NCBI GenBank assembly: GCA_040400085.1
Contig: JBBAQX010000023.1
Coordinates: 1 to 64,000, forward strand
Length of the DNA: 64,000 nt
Direction: 5' to 3'
Source: HNR sp040400085
GTDB taxonomy: Bacteria; Actinomycetota; Actinomycetes; Actinomycetales; Microbacteriaceae
Shown here: positions 26,905 to 35,669 of the stretch, one piece after another
Numbering within the stretch: position 1 is the first letter of the stretch
How the letters are laid out: the number at the start of each line of letters is the position of its first letter
Notes under the pieces: generated by a model
Databases searched by the model: none
Seen by the model: the letters and a program-made list of their open reading frames with translations, nothing else
Told to the model about the DNA's origin: nothing
Program-made: the position numbers and the translations under genes

Positions 26905-28814
26905 TAGTGACTGAGCTCCTCTAGTCGGATTGTGCCGGCGGCGATTTCACGGACTGTGGTCACGAGCATTTCTCGTTCCACGGTTTTAATTCTTTCGTGC
27001 AGGGAGTCTTCGGTGTCGCCGTCGACGATTGGAACGATGCTCTGCCGAATGACGGGCCCCGTGTCGACGCCCTCGTCGATGACGTGCACGGTCGCACCTG
27101 TCTCGGTAGCTCCGGCGGCGAGTGCGTCGCGCACCGCGTGAGCGCCGGGGAACAGCGGCAGCAGCGCTGGATGCGTATTGATCAGATTCGGCGTCAGCGC
27201 TCCGACGACCGAGGGCGGCAGGATGCGCATGAACCCTGCACTCACGACGAGGTCAGGGGCCCAATCGTTAATCTGGGAGAGAAGTTCTTCACCCCAGGCA
27301 ACGCGTGACTCGAACGCCGCCGGGTCCACCACAAAAGACGGAATACCGAATTCTGTGGCATGGTCCAAGCCCGGAGCAGGGTTATCAGCGCCTACGGCAG
27401 CAATAGTGAAGGGATACTCGGGATCCGCAGAGGCGTCGAGCAGGGCGCGTAGGTTTGATCCACTTCCAGAGATCAGCACGACAAGAGTGAGCACCTGTGA
27501 AATCCTATCGTCTTTCATATCCGAGTCATGTGCATCCACACCTTCCGCACCCGAATTCTTCGCGAAGCCCGGTAAGCCCGGTAAGCCCGGTGTCACCCTC
27601 TGCGCTACGAATCTCGCGATAAAGCCGAGAAGGGATGCCCCGCCAATATAGACCGCGGCCCACAACGCCACGTCCCAGCCGTCAGGTCCAACCTGCTGGA
27701 GCCGTGCGGGGCCGATCGCACCGGCCGAGAGCCAGGCCAAACCTCCGAGCACAAGTGCGCCACCGCCAGCGGCACCGAGAGCACCCGCGATGAAGGCGCC
27801 CACCGGGACACGAGAACCCCAGAGACCCGCGAGGGAGGGGAAGAGCCTGCCGCCCAGGACAAACCCCAGGACAATGGGAACGAGTATCCCAATTACCCCC
27901 CAACTGTGCGTGCCCTCGGGAATAGCCCCCAACAGGGGAAACGAGGGTAACGGTCCGACGTTGGTCGCGACCGGACTCACCGAGCTTCCGATTCCCATCG
28001 CGAACCCAGGGCCGATGAGCCAGGATGCTGTCCAGACGATTGCGTTGGGCAACAGCGCGACTTCCGCGACCGACACGACGAGTGAGCCCGTCCATCCGAG
28101 GTGAAGCGATTGCATCAGGGTCATAATTGATGCGTAGTTCATCACGAGGGCGAGGGTGAAGACGATCGCGGCTGCCCCGATCACTCCGATGCCGGAGACC
28201 ACACCAACTCGCAACCCGGTAACAAGAGAACGGATGCTCGGCCCATAAATCCATGAGACAGCGGACGTAGTTGTGCTCACGAACCTCTTGTGCCGTGGAG
28301 TCTGACTCCGGATGTCCCAAAACACGAACGATACAAAAATGCTGACCAGGTACAGCAGAGTTGGAATCAGAACGAAGTGCGTGCCCTCAAGCTTCACTAT
28401 GCCACCAACAAGCACGCTACCGATCAGCCATGACCCCGCCGCGAATCCGACAAGGCCACCCATGACGCCGACGGCTGGCGTTCGGGAGGCAGACGCCCTC
28501 CTGCCGAGCGCGACGCCTGCCCACACGGTAATAAGCGTTATTCCCAGGGGAGCGAGCGAAATAATAAAGCTGAGGGGCTCGGTTCCTACCCCGAGAGATT
28601 GCACGGTAGCGTCGCTCAACTCGACCGTGAGCGGAACCAGGTGTCCGAGCATCCACGCAGAAGAGGCGAGGCCAAGGATGGTGGTATACGGGAACGACAG
28701 TTCGTAATCAAACATCCAGACGAGGGTGAGTGGGATAAGCGACACGCCAAGCCCGGCTGCGAGAATACCGACAGCTTCGATGGCGACAACCAGTGCCGTG
28801 ATAACGCGTTTCAT
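26904..28814 (-). CDS. purN: DUF6350 membrane protein fused to phosphoribosylglycinamide formyltransferase (PurN)
   Basis: One 636-codon frame. Residues about 1-430 are a multi-spanning DUF6350 protein (hydrophobic throughout, MKRVITALVVAIEAVGIL at the start), whose actinobacterial homologues are normally a separate gene before purN. From about residue 445 the sequence is PurN: LISGSGSNLRALL, NTHPALLP with the catalytic Asn and His, and HVIDEGVDTGP with the catalytic Asp. The join (about 420-440) contains PGLPGLPG, encoded by three 9-bp repeats. PurN could also be made from an internal GTG at 27494 (196 aa, the normal PurN length; AGGA 8 nt upstream) or ATG 27518. Whether the fused polypeptide exists is open. 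Confidence 0.88.
   Translation of the reverse strand: MKRVITALVVAIEAVGILAAGLGVSLIPLTLVWMFDYELSFPYTTILGLASSAWMLGHLVPLTVELSDATVQSLGVGTEPLSFIISLAPLGITLITVWAGVALGRRASASRTPAVGVMGGLVGFAAGSWLIGSVLVGGIVKLEGTHFVLIPTLLYLVSIFVSFVFWDIRSQTPRHKRFVSTTTSAVSWIYGPSIRSLVTGLRVGVVSGIGVIGAAAIVFTLALVMNYASIMTLMQSLHLGWTGSLVVSVAEVALLPNAIVWTASWLIGPGFAMGIGSSVSPVATNVGPLPSFPLLGAIPEGTHSWGVIGILVPIVLGFVLGGRLFPSLAGLWGSRVPVGAFIAGALGAAGGGALVLGGLAWLSAGAIGPARLQQVGPDGWDVALWAAVYIGGASLLGFIARFVAQRVTPGLPGLPGFAKNSGAEGVDAHDSDMKDDRISQVLTLVVLISGSGSNLRALLDASADPEYPFTIAAVGADNPAPGLDHATEFGIPSFVVDPAAFESRVAWGEELLSQINDWAPDLVVSAGFMRILPPSVVGALTPNLINTHPALLPLFPGAHAVRDALAAGATETGATVHVIDEGVDTGPVIRQSIVPIVDGDTEDSLHERIKTVEREMLVTTVREIAAGTIRLEELSH
27565..27591. 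repeat. 3 x 9-bp tandem repeat at the DUF6350-PurN junction
   Basis: AAGCCCGGT is repeated three times without change. It lies where the DUF6350 gene would be expected to end, and is in frame. Confidence 0.95.
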
Positions 28815-28923
28815 GTGCTTATGAGATTACCCGAAATAACGGATGCGGCGCTTAAGACCCGCCTAGAAACTCGCCGAGTTTGTATAGGATGTGGTTCGTC
28901 GACATATCTCACCTGGAGGGATC

Positions 28924-30015
28924 ATGACAAAAACCCCAACGGTTTACGATGTTGCAGCCGATGCTGGAGTCTCTATCGCTACAGTCTCCCGAGTCTTCGG
29001 GAAGCCGAACGAGGTGCGGGCGGAGACCCGCGAGCGCGTCATGGCATCCGTCGCTGCCCTCGGCTATGTCCCGAGCGCAAGCGCCAGGGGCCTTGCTGCG
29101 CGAAAGACGGGTGTTTTGGGACTCTTCTTGCCCGGCTTCGACGCGGTCGAGGAGCTATCTAATGTGTCTTACGACCCTCATTCGCCTGTGAAGGTTGTCC
29201 GTGATATTCCGGGCTCAGGGCCTGGTCGGCACTCCACGCTCTACTTCGATGAGGTTTTGCGCGGGGGCGAGCTTGAGGCCTGGCGGCGAGGTTTCGCCCT
29301 CATGGTGGGTGTCGGACGAGACAACGATGTCGAGAATCTGGTTCGTGATATTGCGGGCAGGGTGGATGGAATCGCGATCATCGCGGGGAGCGTACCTGAG
29401 CCCCTGATAGAAAATATCGCTCGGCGAATACCCGTTGTCATCATCGCGGGAACCGGTAGCACTTCGTCCTACGACACCGTTAACACGAACAACGCTGAGG
29501 GGATGCGGACACTCACCGAACACGTCATCGATCAGGGAGCGCGACACATCCGATATGTCGCGGGCCCTGCTGCTTCGCCGGATAATGCGGAAAGGTTTCA
29601 GGGGTTCCTCTCGGCGGTAAGCGACCGAGGCATCCCGTTCAGCGAATCGGATGTTCTGCATGGTAATTTCTCGCGAGCGCGGGCGCGCACGATTGGCGAG
29701 GAACTTTCACGGACGGGTAGCCTTCCCGATGCCGTGATCTGCGGTAATGACCAAATGGCGTTGGGTGTCCTCGACGCTTTTTTGGGGGCGGGAATTGCAG
29801 TTCCTGAGAGTGTTATCGTGACGGGTTTCGATGGGATAGAGGAAACGCGGGAGTCGCTGCCTCGCCTCACAACAGTGCATCAGCCGATGGTTACACTCGG
29901 CAGGATTGCCGTCGGAGCATTGTTGGATCGTTTGGACAGCCCGGATAGGCCGTTCGTATCGCTTCGCTTACCAGTCGAAGTGCTCCTGCGAGAGAGTTCA
30001 GTGCGCGAAAATTAG
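28924..30015 (+). CDS. LacI family transcriptional regulator
   Basis: 363 aa. Classical N-terminal HTH (TVYDVAADAGVSIATVSRVF, hinge near ARGLAARKTGVLGLF) and periplasmic-binding-protein-like ligand domain (NTNNAEGMRTLTEHVI, DAVICGNDQMALGVLDA, VIVTGFDGIEETRES). The ATG at 28924 has GGAGGG 3-4 nt upstream; an 11-codon in-frame extension lacks such a site. There is an unusual insertion at about residues 78-100 relative to the family. It heads the beta-glucoside transport locus and probably represses it. Confidence 0.93.
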   Translation: MTKTPTVYDVAADAGVSIATVSRVFGKPNEVRAETRERVMASVAALGYVPSASARGLAARKTGVLGLFLPGFDAVEELSNVSYDPHSPVKVVRDIPGSGPGRHSTLYFDEVLRGGELEAWRRGFALMVGVGRDNDVENLVRDIAGRVDGIAIIAGSVPEPLIENIARRIPVVIIAGTGSTSSYDTVNTNNAEGMRTLTEHVIDQGARHIRYVAGPAASPDNAERFQGFLSAVSDRGIPFSESDVLHGNFSRARARTIGEELSRTGSLPDAVICGNDQMALGVLDAFLGAGIAVPESVIVTGFDGIEETRESLPRLTTVHQPMVTLGRIAVGALLDRLDSPDRPFVSLRLPVEVLLRESSVREN

Positions 30016-30096
30016 CTGCTGGGAGGTTTGGATGCAGGACAAAACGAACGAGCATCCCGTAATCGAACCGTTATGACCTCAGCTTGTCATCCGTAA

Positions 30097-30110
30097 TGTA
30101 TGCGCATACA
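30097..30110. promoter_or_regulatory. palindromic LacI-type operator
   Basis: TGTATGCGCATACA is a perfect 14-bp palindrome with a central CG, the form expected for LacI-family operators, 98 bp before the binding-protein gene. A second palindrome, CTTGTACAAG, lies about 20 bp downstream. The rest of 30016-30207 holds no gene. Confidence 0.7.
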
Positions 30111-30207
30111 ATCGGATGAAAGCGCAGCTTGTACAAGTTGCATCGATAAGTTACAGCGCCACTCAACACCGGCGCCTAGTCAACGAAGACGTTAGGAATC
30201 CCTGCGG

Positions 30208-31869
30208 ATGAAGACCATAAGAGGAAAACGATCGCGAACAGCGCTCTCCGTAATTGGAGCGGCAGCAATCCTGCTTACCAGCGCATGCGCCGCGCCAACC
30301 TCAAACGGAAGCGGCGGCGGCTCCGGAGCCGTTCCCGAAAACTCGATACTTGTTGCGGCTGATAACGGTTCGCCAACGTTCGAAAAAAACTTCAACCCCT
30401 TCTCGCCGAACAAGCGCAAAAGCACCACGTACATGTATGAGCCGCTCGAGGTCATAAACACACTCGACGGCGCAGAGACCCCCTTCCTCGCCACCGGTTA
30501 CACCGTCCGCGACGCGAAAACACTCGATTACACCATCCGCAGCGGAGTCACCTGGTCAGACGGAAAAGCTTTCACCGCCGAAGACGTTGAATACACCTTT
30601 GAACTCGTCAAAAGCAACGCCGCACTAGACATGGAAGGCGTTTGGCAACACATCGAAAGCGTCGAGGTCAATGGCGACATCGTCACGTTCCATCTCCTCA
30701 CCGAAGATATTCCAGCTGCCTTCGTGATCAGCCAACAGCTCATAGTTCCCAAGCACATCTGGAAGGATGTCAAGGACCCCCTCACTTGGGCAAACGAAGA
30801 CCCTATCGCGACAGGGCCCTATGTTGTAGACGCTTTCAGCCCCAACCAATACTCACTCAAGAAAAACACGTCCTACTGGCAGGCAGATAAGGTCGCCGTC
30901 GAGGGCCTCGTGTTCCCGGCATCCAACACTCAATTGGACGTCGTCAAGAATGGATACGACTGGGCCTACGCGTTCATGTCCGACATCGAAAACACCTGGG
31001 TCGCCGCCGACAAGCAGCACAACACGTACTGGTTCCCCCCTGGCGGAACCATCGCTCTTCTGCCCAACCTAACAAAGGCCCCCTACAGCGACATCAATTT
31101 CCGCGAGGGAATCAGCCTTGCCCTCGATCGAGACAAGATCGCAGAAGACGCCGAGCAGGGCTACGTCGAGGCTGCCGGACAGTCCGGGCTCCTCCTACCC
31201 AACCAGGAAAGCTGGCTCAATCCGGACCTCAAAAACAAGGGCGTCATCAAGCAAGACTCCGCGGCAGCCCTCGAGGCATTCAAGAAAGCCGGCTACACCC
31301 AGAAAGACGGGAAACTGGTTGATGCGAGTGGAAACCCCCTGTCAATCTCAATCACCACGGCGAACGGATACACCGACTGGCTCCAAGGGCTGCAAACGGT
31401 TCAGTCCCAGCTCGGCACAATCGGAATAACAGTCACAATCAATCAGCCGCAACCCGCCGCTTACGAACAGGCAAGAAACACCGGCGACTTCGACATGATC
31501 ATGACCGGCTTTGGTGGCACGGGAAGCGTCTACACCGACTACAACAGCCTTCTGAGCAGCGAATTCCTGCAGCCGATCGGAACGACCACCACAGCAAACT
31601 TCCAACGATTCGACGACGCCGAGACCAACACTCTCCTCGCACAGCTCAAGGTCACTGCCGATGAGACTGAGCAGAAGACAATCGTGAACGATCTCCAAAC
31701 CCAGGTCTACACCAAGCTCCCCATGATCAGCATGTTTTATGGCGGATCATGGGGTCTGTTCAGCGACAAGAAGTACACCGGATGGCCCAGCGCGGAGGAT
31801 CCTTACGCTCCACCGAACACCTGGGACTCCACTCCGCTTCTTGTGCTGACACACCTCAAGAAGGCCTAG
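30208..31869 (+). CDS. family-5 solute-binding lipoprotein (second ABC system)
   Basis: 553 aa. Signal peptide with lipobox LTSAC near residue 26, then Ser/Gly linker and an SBP_bac_5 fold (FNPFSPNKRKSTTYMYEPL, the block SGVTWSDGKAFTAEDVEYTFE, IATGPYVVDAFSP). It delivers ligand to the downstream permeases. The gene order with GH1 and a GH144/GH189-like enzyme suggests a beta-gluco-oligosaccharide ligand such as cellobiose or sophoro-oligosaccharides; this is inferred. It is paralogous to the protein at 5503-7179. Confidence 0.92.
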   Translation: MKTIRGKRSRTALSVIGAAAILLTSACAAPTSNGSGGGSGAVPENSILVAADNGSPTFEKNFNPFSPNKRKSTTYMYEPLEVINTLDGAETPFLATGYTVRDAKTLDYTIRSGVTWSDGKAFTAEDVEYTFELVKSNAALDMEGVWQHIESVEVNGDIVTFHLLTEDIPAAFVISQQLIVPKHIWKDVKDPLTWANEDPIATGPYVVDAFSPNQYSLKKNTSYWQADKVAVEGLVFPASNTQLDVVKNGYDWAYAFMSDIENTWVAADKQHNTYWFPPGGTIALLPNLTKAPYSDINFREGISLALDRDKIAEDAEQGYVEAAGQSGLLLPNQESWLNPDLKNKGVIKQDSAAALEAFKKAGYTQKDGKLVDASGNPLSISITTANGYTDWLQGLQTVQSQLGTIGITVTINQPQPAAYEQARNTGDFDMIMTGFGGTGSVYTDYNSLLSSEFLQPIGTTTTANFQRFDDAETNTLLAQLKVTADETEQKTIVNDLQTQVYTKLPMISMFYGGSWGLFSDKKYTGWPSAEDPYAPPNTWDSTPLLVLTHLKKA

Positions 31870-31947
31870 CCTTCGACCGATTCCGGTTTCGATATACACC
31901 GCCATTTTTGGCGCTGGACCACGGTACCGGGTCATTACCCCCCAAGT

Positions 31948-31989
31948 GTATGCGGGTAGCTGTTTACCTATAAACAGCTACCCGCATAC
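31948..31989 (+). promoter_or_regulatory. 19-bp perfect hairpin between binding-protein and permease genes
   Basis: GTATGCGGGTAGCTGTTTA (31948-31966) pairs perfectly with 31971-31989 around a CCTA loop. Such hairpins after solute-binding genes commonly protect the upstream mRNA or partly terminate, giving excess binding protein. Both arms end in GTATGCG, the half-site of the operator at 30097, so the regulator might also bind here. Confidence 0.75.
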
Positions 31990-32025
31990 GCGAACCACTG
32001 CGCGATCACAGAAAGGTAGCCATTC

Positions 32026-33006
32026 GTGCGCTACGTGCTCAGCAAAGTAGGCTTGCTCCTGCTCACGATGTGGGCAGCGATCACCCTCAACTTCTTACTC
32101 CCCCGACTCATGCCGGGTTCCCCTGCGGATGCTGCCATGGCGAAACTCGCCGGCAACGGCCCCGTCAGCCCCGCCACGCGGGCAGCCGTCGAGGCCCAGC
32201 TCGGAGTTCCCACCGGCAACATCTGGGACCAATACATTACATACCTGTCAAACATCAGCCAGTTCGATTTTGGTATGTCCTACACGTTCTTCCCACAATC
32301 AGTATCCAGCCTGGTTGCCGCCGCGCTCCCCTGGACCCTGATCCTCGTCGGGACCGTCACGGTACTATCGTTCGTTTTCGGAACCCTTCTCGGCGTCACA
32401 GCCGCATGGAAACGAGGAACCTGGCTCGATACCCTGCCGACCGTCGCCGGAACCTTCGGAAGCGCATTCCCCTATTTCTGGACGGCCCTCCTCCTCGTAT
32501 TCGTTTTTGGATACGTCCTGGGATGGTTTCCCACCTCCGGCGCCTATAGCGCGTTCGCGACGCCCAACGCGTCGCCAGAATTCTTCGCGGATGTTCTTCA
32601 CCATGCCGTACTGCCGGGCCTGACCATCCTCCTCACGTCCCTTGGCGGCTGGATACTGGGTATGCGCAACACCATGATCAACACGCTGGGCGAAGACTAC
32701 GTGACGTTCGCTGAGGCCAACGGCCTCCGCCAGCGCACAGTTGCCCTTCGTTACGCGGCGCGCAACGCCATCCTGCCCAACCTGACCTCCTTCGGGCTCT
32801 CGCTCGGGTCGGTGGTGGGTGGATCACTTCTGGTCGAGACCGTCTTCAACTACCCCGGCCTCGGCTACCTGCTCTACACGGCTGTGGTGAATCAGGATTA
32901 CCCGCTCATGCAGGCACTATTCCTCATGATCACCGTGAGCGTCTTAGTTGCAAACTTCCTGGTTGATATTTTGTACGGCTTCTTAGATCCGAGGACCCGC
33001 CGATGA
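32026..33006 (+). CDS. ABC transporter permease (DppB type), second system
   Basis: 326 aa. It opens RYVLSKVGLLLLTMWAAITLNFLLPRLMPGSP and has the EAA-type loop around AEANGLRQRTVALRYAARNAI, as in DppB. It starts with GTG preceded by GAAAGG. The 3' end overlaps the next permease by 4 bp. Confidence 0.92.
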   Translation: MRYVLSKVGLLLLTMWAAITLNFLLPRLMPGSPADAAMAKLAGNGPVSPATRAAVEAQLGVPTGNIWDQYITYLSNISQFDFGMSYTFFPQSVSSLVAAALPWTLILVGTVTVLSFVFGTLLGVTAAWKRGTWLDTLPTVAGTFGSAFPYFWTALLLVFVFGYVLGWFPTSGAYSAFATPNASPEFFADVLHHAVLPGLTILLTSLGGWILGMRNTMINTLGEDYVTFAEANGLRQRTVALRYAARNAILPNLTSFGLSLGSVVGGSLLVETVFNYPGLGYLLYTAVVNQDYPLMQALFLMITVSVLVANFLVDILYGFLDPRTRR

Positions 33007-33929
33007 CAGCTACAAGCAACACCCAGAACAGCCCGACCCCCAACGGGGCCGGCCAGCGACGACGAGCTCCGTTCAGAGTCGTCGGAAAAGTGTTTGGCAC
33101 GCTATGGGAAGTCCCCAAGGCCCGTATCGGGATAGTGATCCTTGCATTCTTTATCTTTGTCGCGATATTCGCACCGCTACTCGCGCCATACTCGCCCAAC
33201 GAGAACGGTTTCGGGAGAAGCCAGAGTGCTAGCTCTGAGCACTGGCTCGGCACCACCGCCGCCGGGCAGGACGTCCTGTCCCAGCTCATCTTCGGGGCAC
33301 GGATATCCGTCTTCGTCGGACTCGTCGCAGGCGGGCTCGCAACACTTATCGCGATCCTCGTCGGCCTCAGCTGGGGTTATATTCGTTCATTTGCGGGTGA
33401 ATCGGTCGGCTTCATCGTCAATCTCTTCCTCGTCATCCCCGCGCTTCCTCTGATGATCGTGATCGCCGCCTATCTCCAAAACGGCGGAATCTCGATGATC
33501 ATCTTCGTGGTCGTGCTGACGGGGTGGGCATCGGGAGCCCGCGTTCTGCGCTCGCAAACCCAGTCGCTTCGCTCACGCGATTTTGTCACGGCCGCGGTAT
33601 TCAGCGGGGAGAGTTCTTTCCGAATTATCTTCCGCGAAATCCTGCCCAATATGACCTCGCTCATCACGGGCAGCTTCTTTGCCGCGGCAACGGGAGCGAT
33701 ACTCGCCGAGGCCGGGCTCGAATTCCTCGGCATCGGCGACACCACCTCAGTGAGTTGGGGAACAATGCTGTTCTGGGCTCAGAATGGCAACGCTCTGCTC
33801 ACAGGCCAATGGGTCCTGCTCTTCGCTCCGGGCCTCTGCATCGCGCTACTCGCGACCTCGATGACGTTCATCAACTTCGGTGTTGACGGGCTCAGCAATC
33901 CTCGACTGAGGGAAGGAACGAAACGATGA
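33003..33929 (+). CDS. ABC transporter permease (DppC type), second system
   Basis: 308 aa. An N-terminal cytoplasmic tail, then six predicted membrane segments, with EHWLGTTAAGQDVLSQLIFG, the EAA loop near FSGESSFRIIFREILPN and EAGLEFLGIGDTTSVSWG. It overlaps both neighbours by 4 bp (ATGA), indicating tight coupling. Confidence 0.92.
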   Translation: MTATSNTQNSPTPNGAGQRRRAPFRVVGKVFGTLWEVPKARIGIVILAFFIFVAIFAPLLAPYSPNENGFGRSQSASSEHWLGTTAAGQDVLSQLIFGARISVFVGLVAGGLATLIAILVGLSWGYIRSFAGESVGFIVNLFLVIPALPLMIVIAAYLQNGGISMIIFVVVLTGWASGARVLRSQTQSLRSRDFVTAAVFSGESSFRIIFREILPNMTSLITGSFFAAATGAILAEAGLEFLGIGDTTSVSWGTMLFWAQNGNALLTGQWVLLFAPGLCIALLATSMTFINFGVDGLSNPRLREGTKR

Positions 33930-35593
33930 GTCTCCTGAACGTTGAAAATCTCTCGGTTATTTACGAGCCAAACGGGGCGGAACCCGTCTATGCTGTCAAG
34001 GACGCCACATTCAGCCTGGAACGCGGCGAATTCGTCGGCCTCGTCGGAGAATCAGGGTCGGGCAAATCCACCCTCGGATTTGCGCTCACCAGACTCTCAA
34101 AAGCGCCCGCCCGGATCAGCGAAGGAAAAATTCTCTTCGACGGGAAAGACATCGCGGGAATCAAAACTGAAGACCTACGCACCCAGCGTCAGGGCGGGTT
34201 CGCCATGGTGCTGCAATCGGGAATGAACGCGCTCAACCCGGTTCGGAGCATCCGTCATCATTTCTTCGACATCTTCGCGGCCCACGGTCACGTCAGCAAG
34301 AAGAATAGGGAGGCACGTGCGAGCGAGCTTATCGAAAAGGTAAAACTCCCCGTCACGACCCTCGACCGCTTTCCCACGCAGCTATCGGGTGGGATGCGCC
34401 AGCGAGTTTCAATCGCCCTTGCGCTCTCGCTCGAGCCTCAGCTGATGGTTTTCGACGAGCCGACGACGGCGCTCGATGTGCTCGTGCAGCACGCGGTCAT
34501 GGATACGATCAAGGATCTTCAACGGGCGGAAGGGTTCACCGCCATCCTGATCAGCCACGATCTGGGAATCGTGTTGGAGGCTACCGAGCGCGTACTCGTC
34601 ATGCGCGACGGCGAGATCGTCGAGGATTCGTCCTCACGTGACATTTTGCGTGCTCCGCAACACGAATACACGAAGAACCTACTCAGCCACTACGGCGACC
34701 CGCGCGCCGAGGTAGTAACGGTTCCCGGGTTGGAGCGGCGAGGTTCCTCGTCGTCTGACAACGTGGCGCAGGGGGTAAAGCCCGCGCGCGATGGCCGCCA
34801 ATCTGGGCTCAGCATCGTGGTCAGCGGAGTGTCCAAAACGTATCCAGCGCCAAGGCGGGGAGAACCCATCGTTCGCGCTGTCAACGATGTCTCCTTCACG
34901 TTGGAACCGGGTGCCTCTGTTGCGCTAGTAGGCGCGAGCGGAAGCGGAAAAAGCACGCTCGCCAAGATGATTTCGGGCGTAGAGAAACCGACCTCGGGCA
35001 CGATAACGTTTGGCGATCTGAGCATCGACACTCTGAAACGGCGACAGCTGAAACGGCTCCACCGCGATGTGCAGATGGTGTTCCAGGACCCCTATGCGGC
35101 CCTCAACCCGCTGCACACGGTGGAATATACGCTGATGCGACCGATCATCAACTTTTCGAGCAGGCGTGGACACGAGGCCAGAAAACGGGTCTTGGAATTG
35201 CTCGATACCGTGGGTCTCACCCCCGTCGAACAATTCGCCGCAAAGCTTCCCCACCAGCTATCGGGAGGACAGCGGCAACGAGTAGTCATAGCGCGGGCGC
35301 TCGCCAGCGACCCGCAGGTGATCATCGCGGATGAGCCGGTCTCTATGCTCGATGTTTCGCTCCGTGCTGGGGTTCTCGCACTGCTCGACGGCCTCCGCGA
35401 AACGTGGGGCGTAAGCATGCTTTACATCACACACGACCTGCTGAGCGCGCGTCTTGTAACCGACCAAATCATGGTGCTCAATCAGGGCTCCGTTGTCGAG
35501 CGAGGTGAGACCGCCAGCGTGCTTCAGCATCCGCAAGACGACTACACCGTGCAATTACTGGATGCGATTCCCAACCCGTCCCACAACGCCTAA
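33926..35593 (+). CDS. fused double ATPase of the ABC importer (DppD-DppF)
   Basis: 555 aa containing two complete ATPase domains. The first (about 1-260) has GESGSGKST, LSGGMRQR and LMVFDEPTTALD; the second (about 290-555) has GASGSGKST, LSGGQRQR and VIIADEPVSMLD. The linker around 265-290 is polar. Fusion guarantees a 1:1 ratio of the two nucleotide-binding domains. The other family-5 system in this window uses separate genes. Confidence 0.94.
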   Translation: MSLLNVENLSVIYEPNGAEPVYAVKDATFSLERGEFVGLVGESGSGKSTLGFALTRLSKAPARISEGKILFDGKDIAGIKTEDLRTQRQGGFAMVLQSGMNALNPVRSIRHHFFDIFAAHGHVSKKNREARASELIEKVKLPVTTLDRFPTQLSGGMRQRVSIALALSLEPQLMVFDEPTTALDVLVQHAVMDTIKDLQRAEGFTAILISHDLGIVLEATERVLVMRDGEIVEDSSSRDILRAPQHEYTKNLLSHYGDPRAEVVTVPGLERRGSSSSDNVAQGVKPARDGRQSGLSIVVSGVSKTYPAPRRGEPIVRAVNDVSFTLEPGASVALVGASGSGKSTLAKMISGVEKPTSGTITFGDLSIDTLKRRQLKRLHRDVQMVFQDPYAALNPLHTVEYTLMRPIINFSSRRGHEARKRVLELLDTVGLTPVEQFAAKLPHQLSGGQRQRVVIARALASDPQVIIADEPVSMLDVSLRAGVLALLDGLRETWGVSMLYITHDLLSARLVTDQIMVLNQGSVVERGETASVLQHPQDDYTVQLLDAIPNPSHNA

Positions 35594-35625
35594 ACGTAAA
35601 CCCGTTCGCTAACAACATCGCTAAC

Positions 35626-35649
35626 GGGGATGCCCTCATCGGCATCCCC
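35626..35649 (+). terminator. hairpin between the ATPase and GH1 genes
   Basis: GGGGATGCC and GGCATCCCC (9 bp perfect) flank a CTCATC loop and are followed by a short CATTATTT stretch. It may partially terminate or stabilise the transporter mRNA before the beta-glucosidase gene. Confidence 0.55.
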
Positions 35650-35669
35650 CATTATTTACAAGGAGAGAC

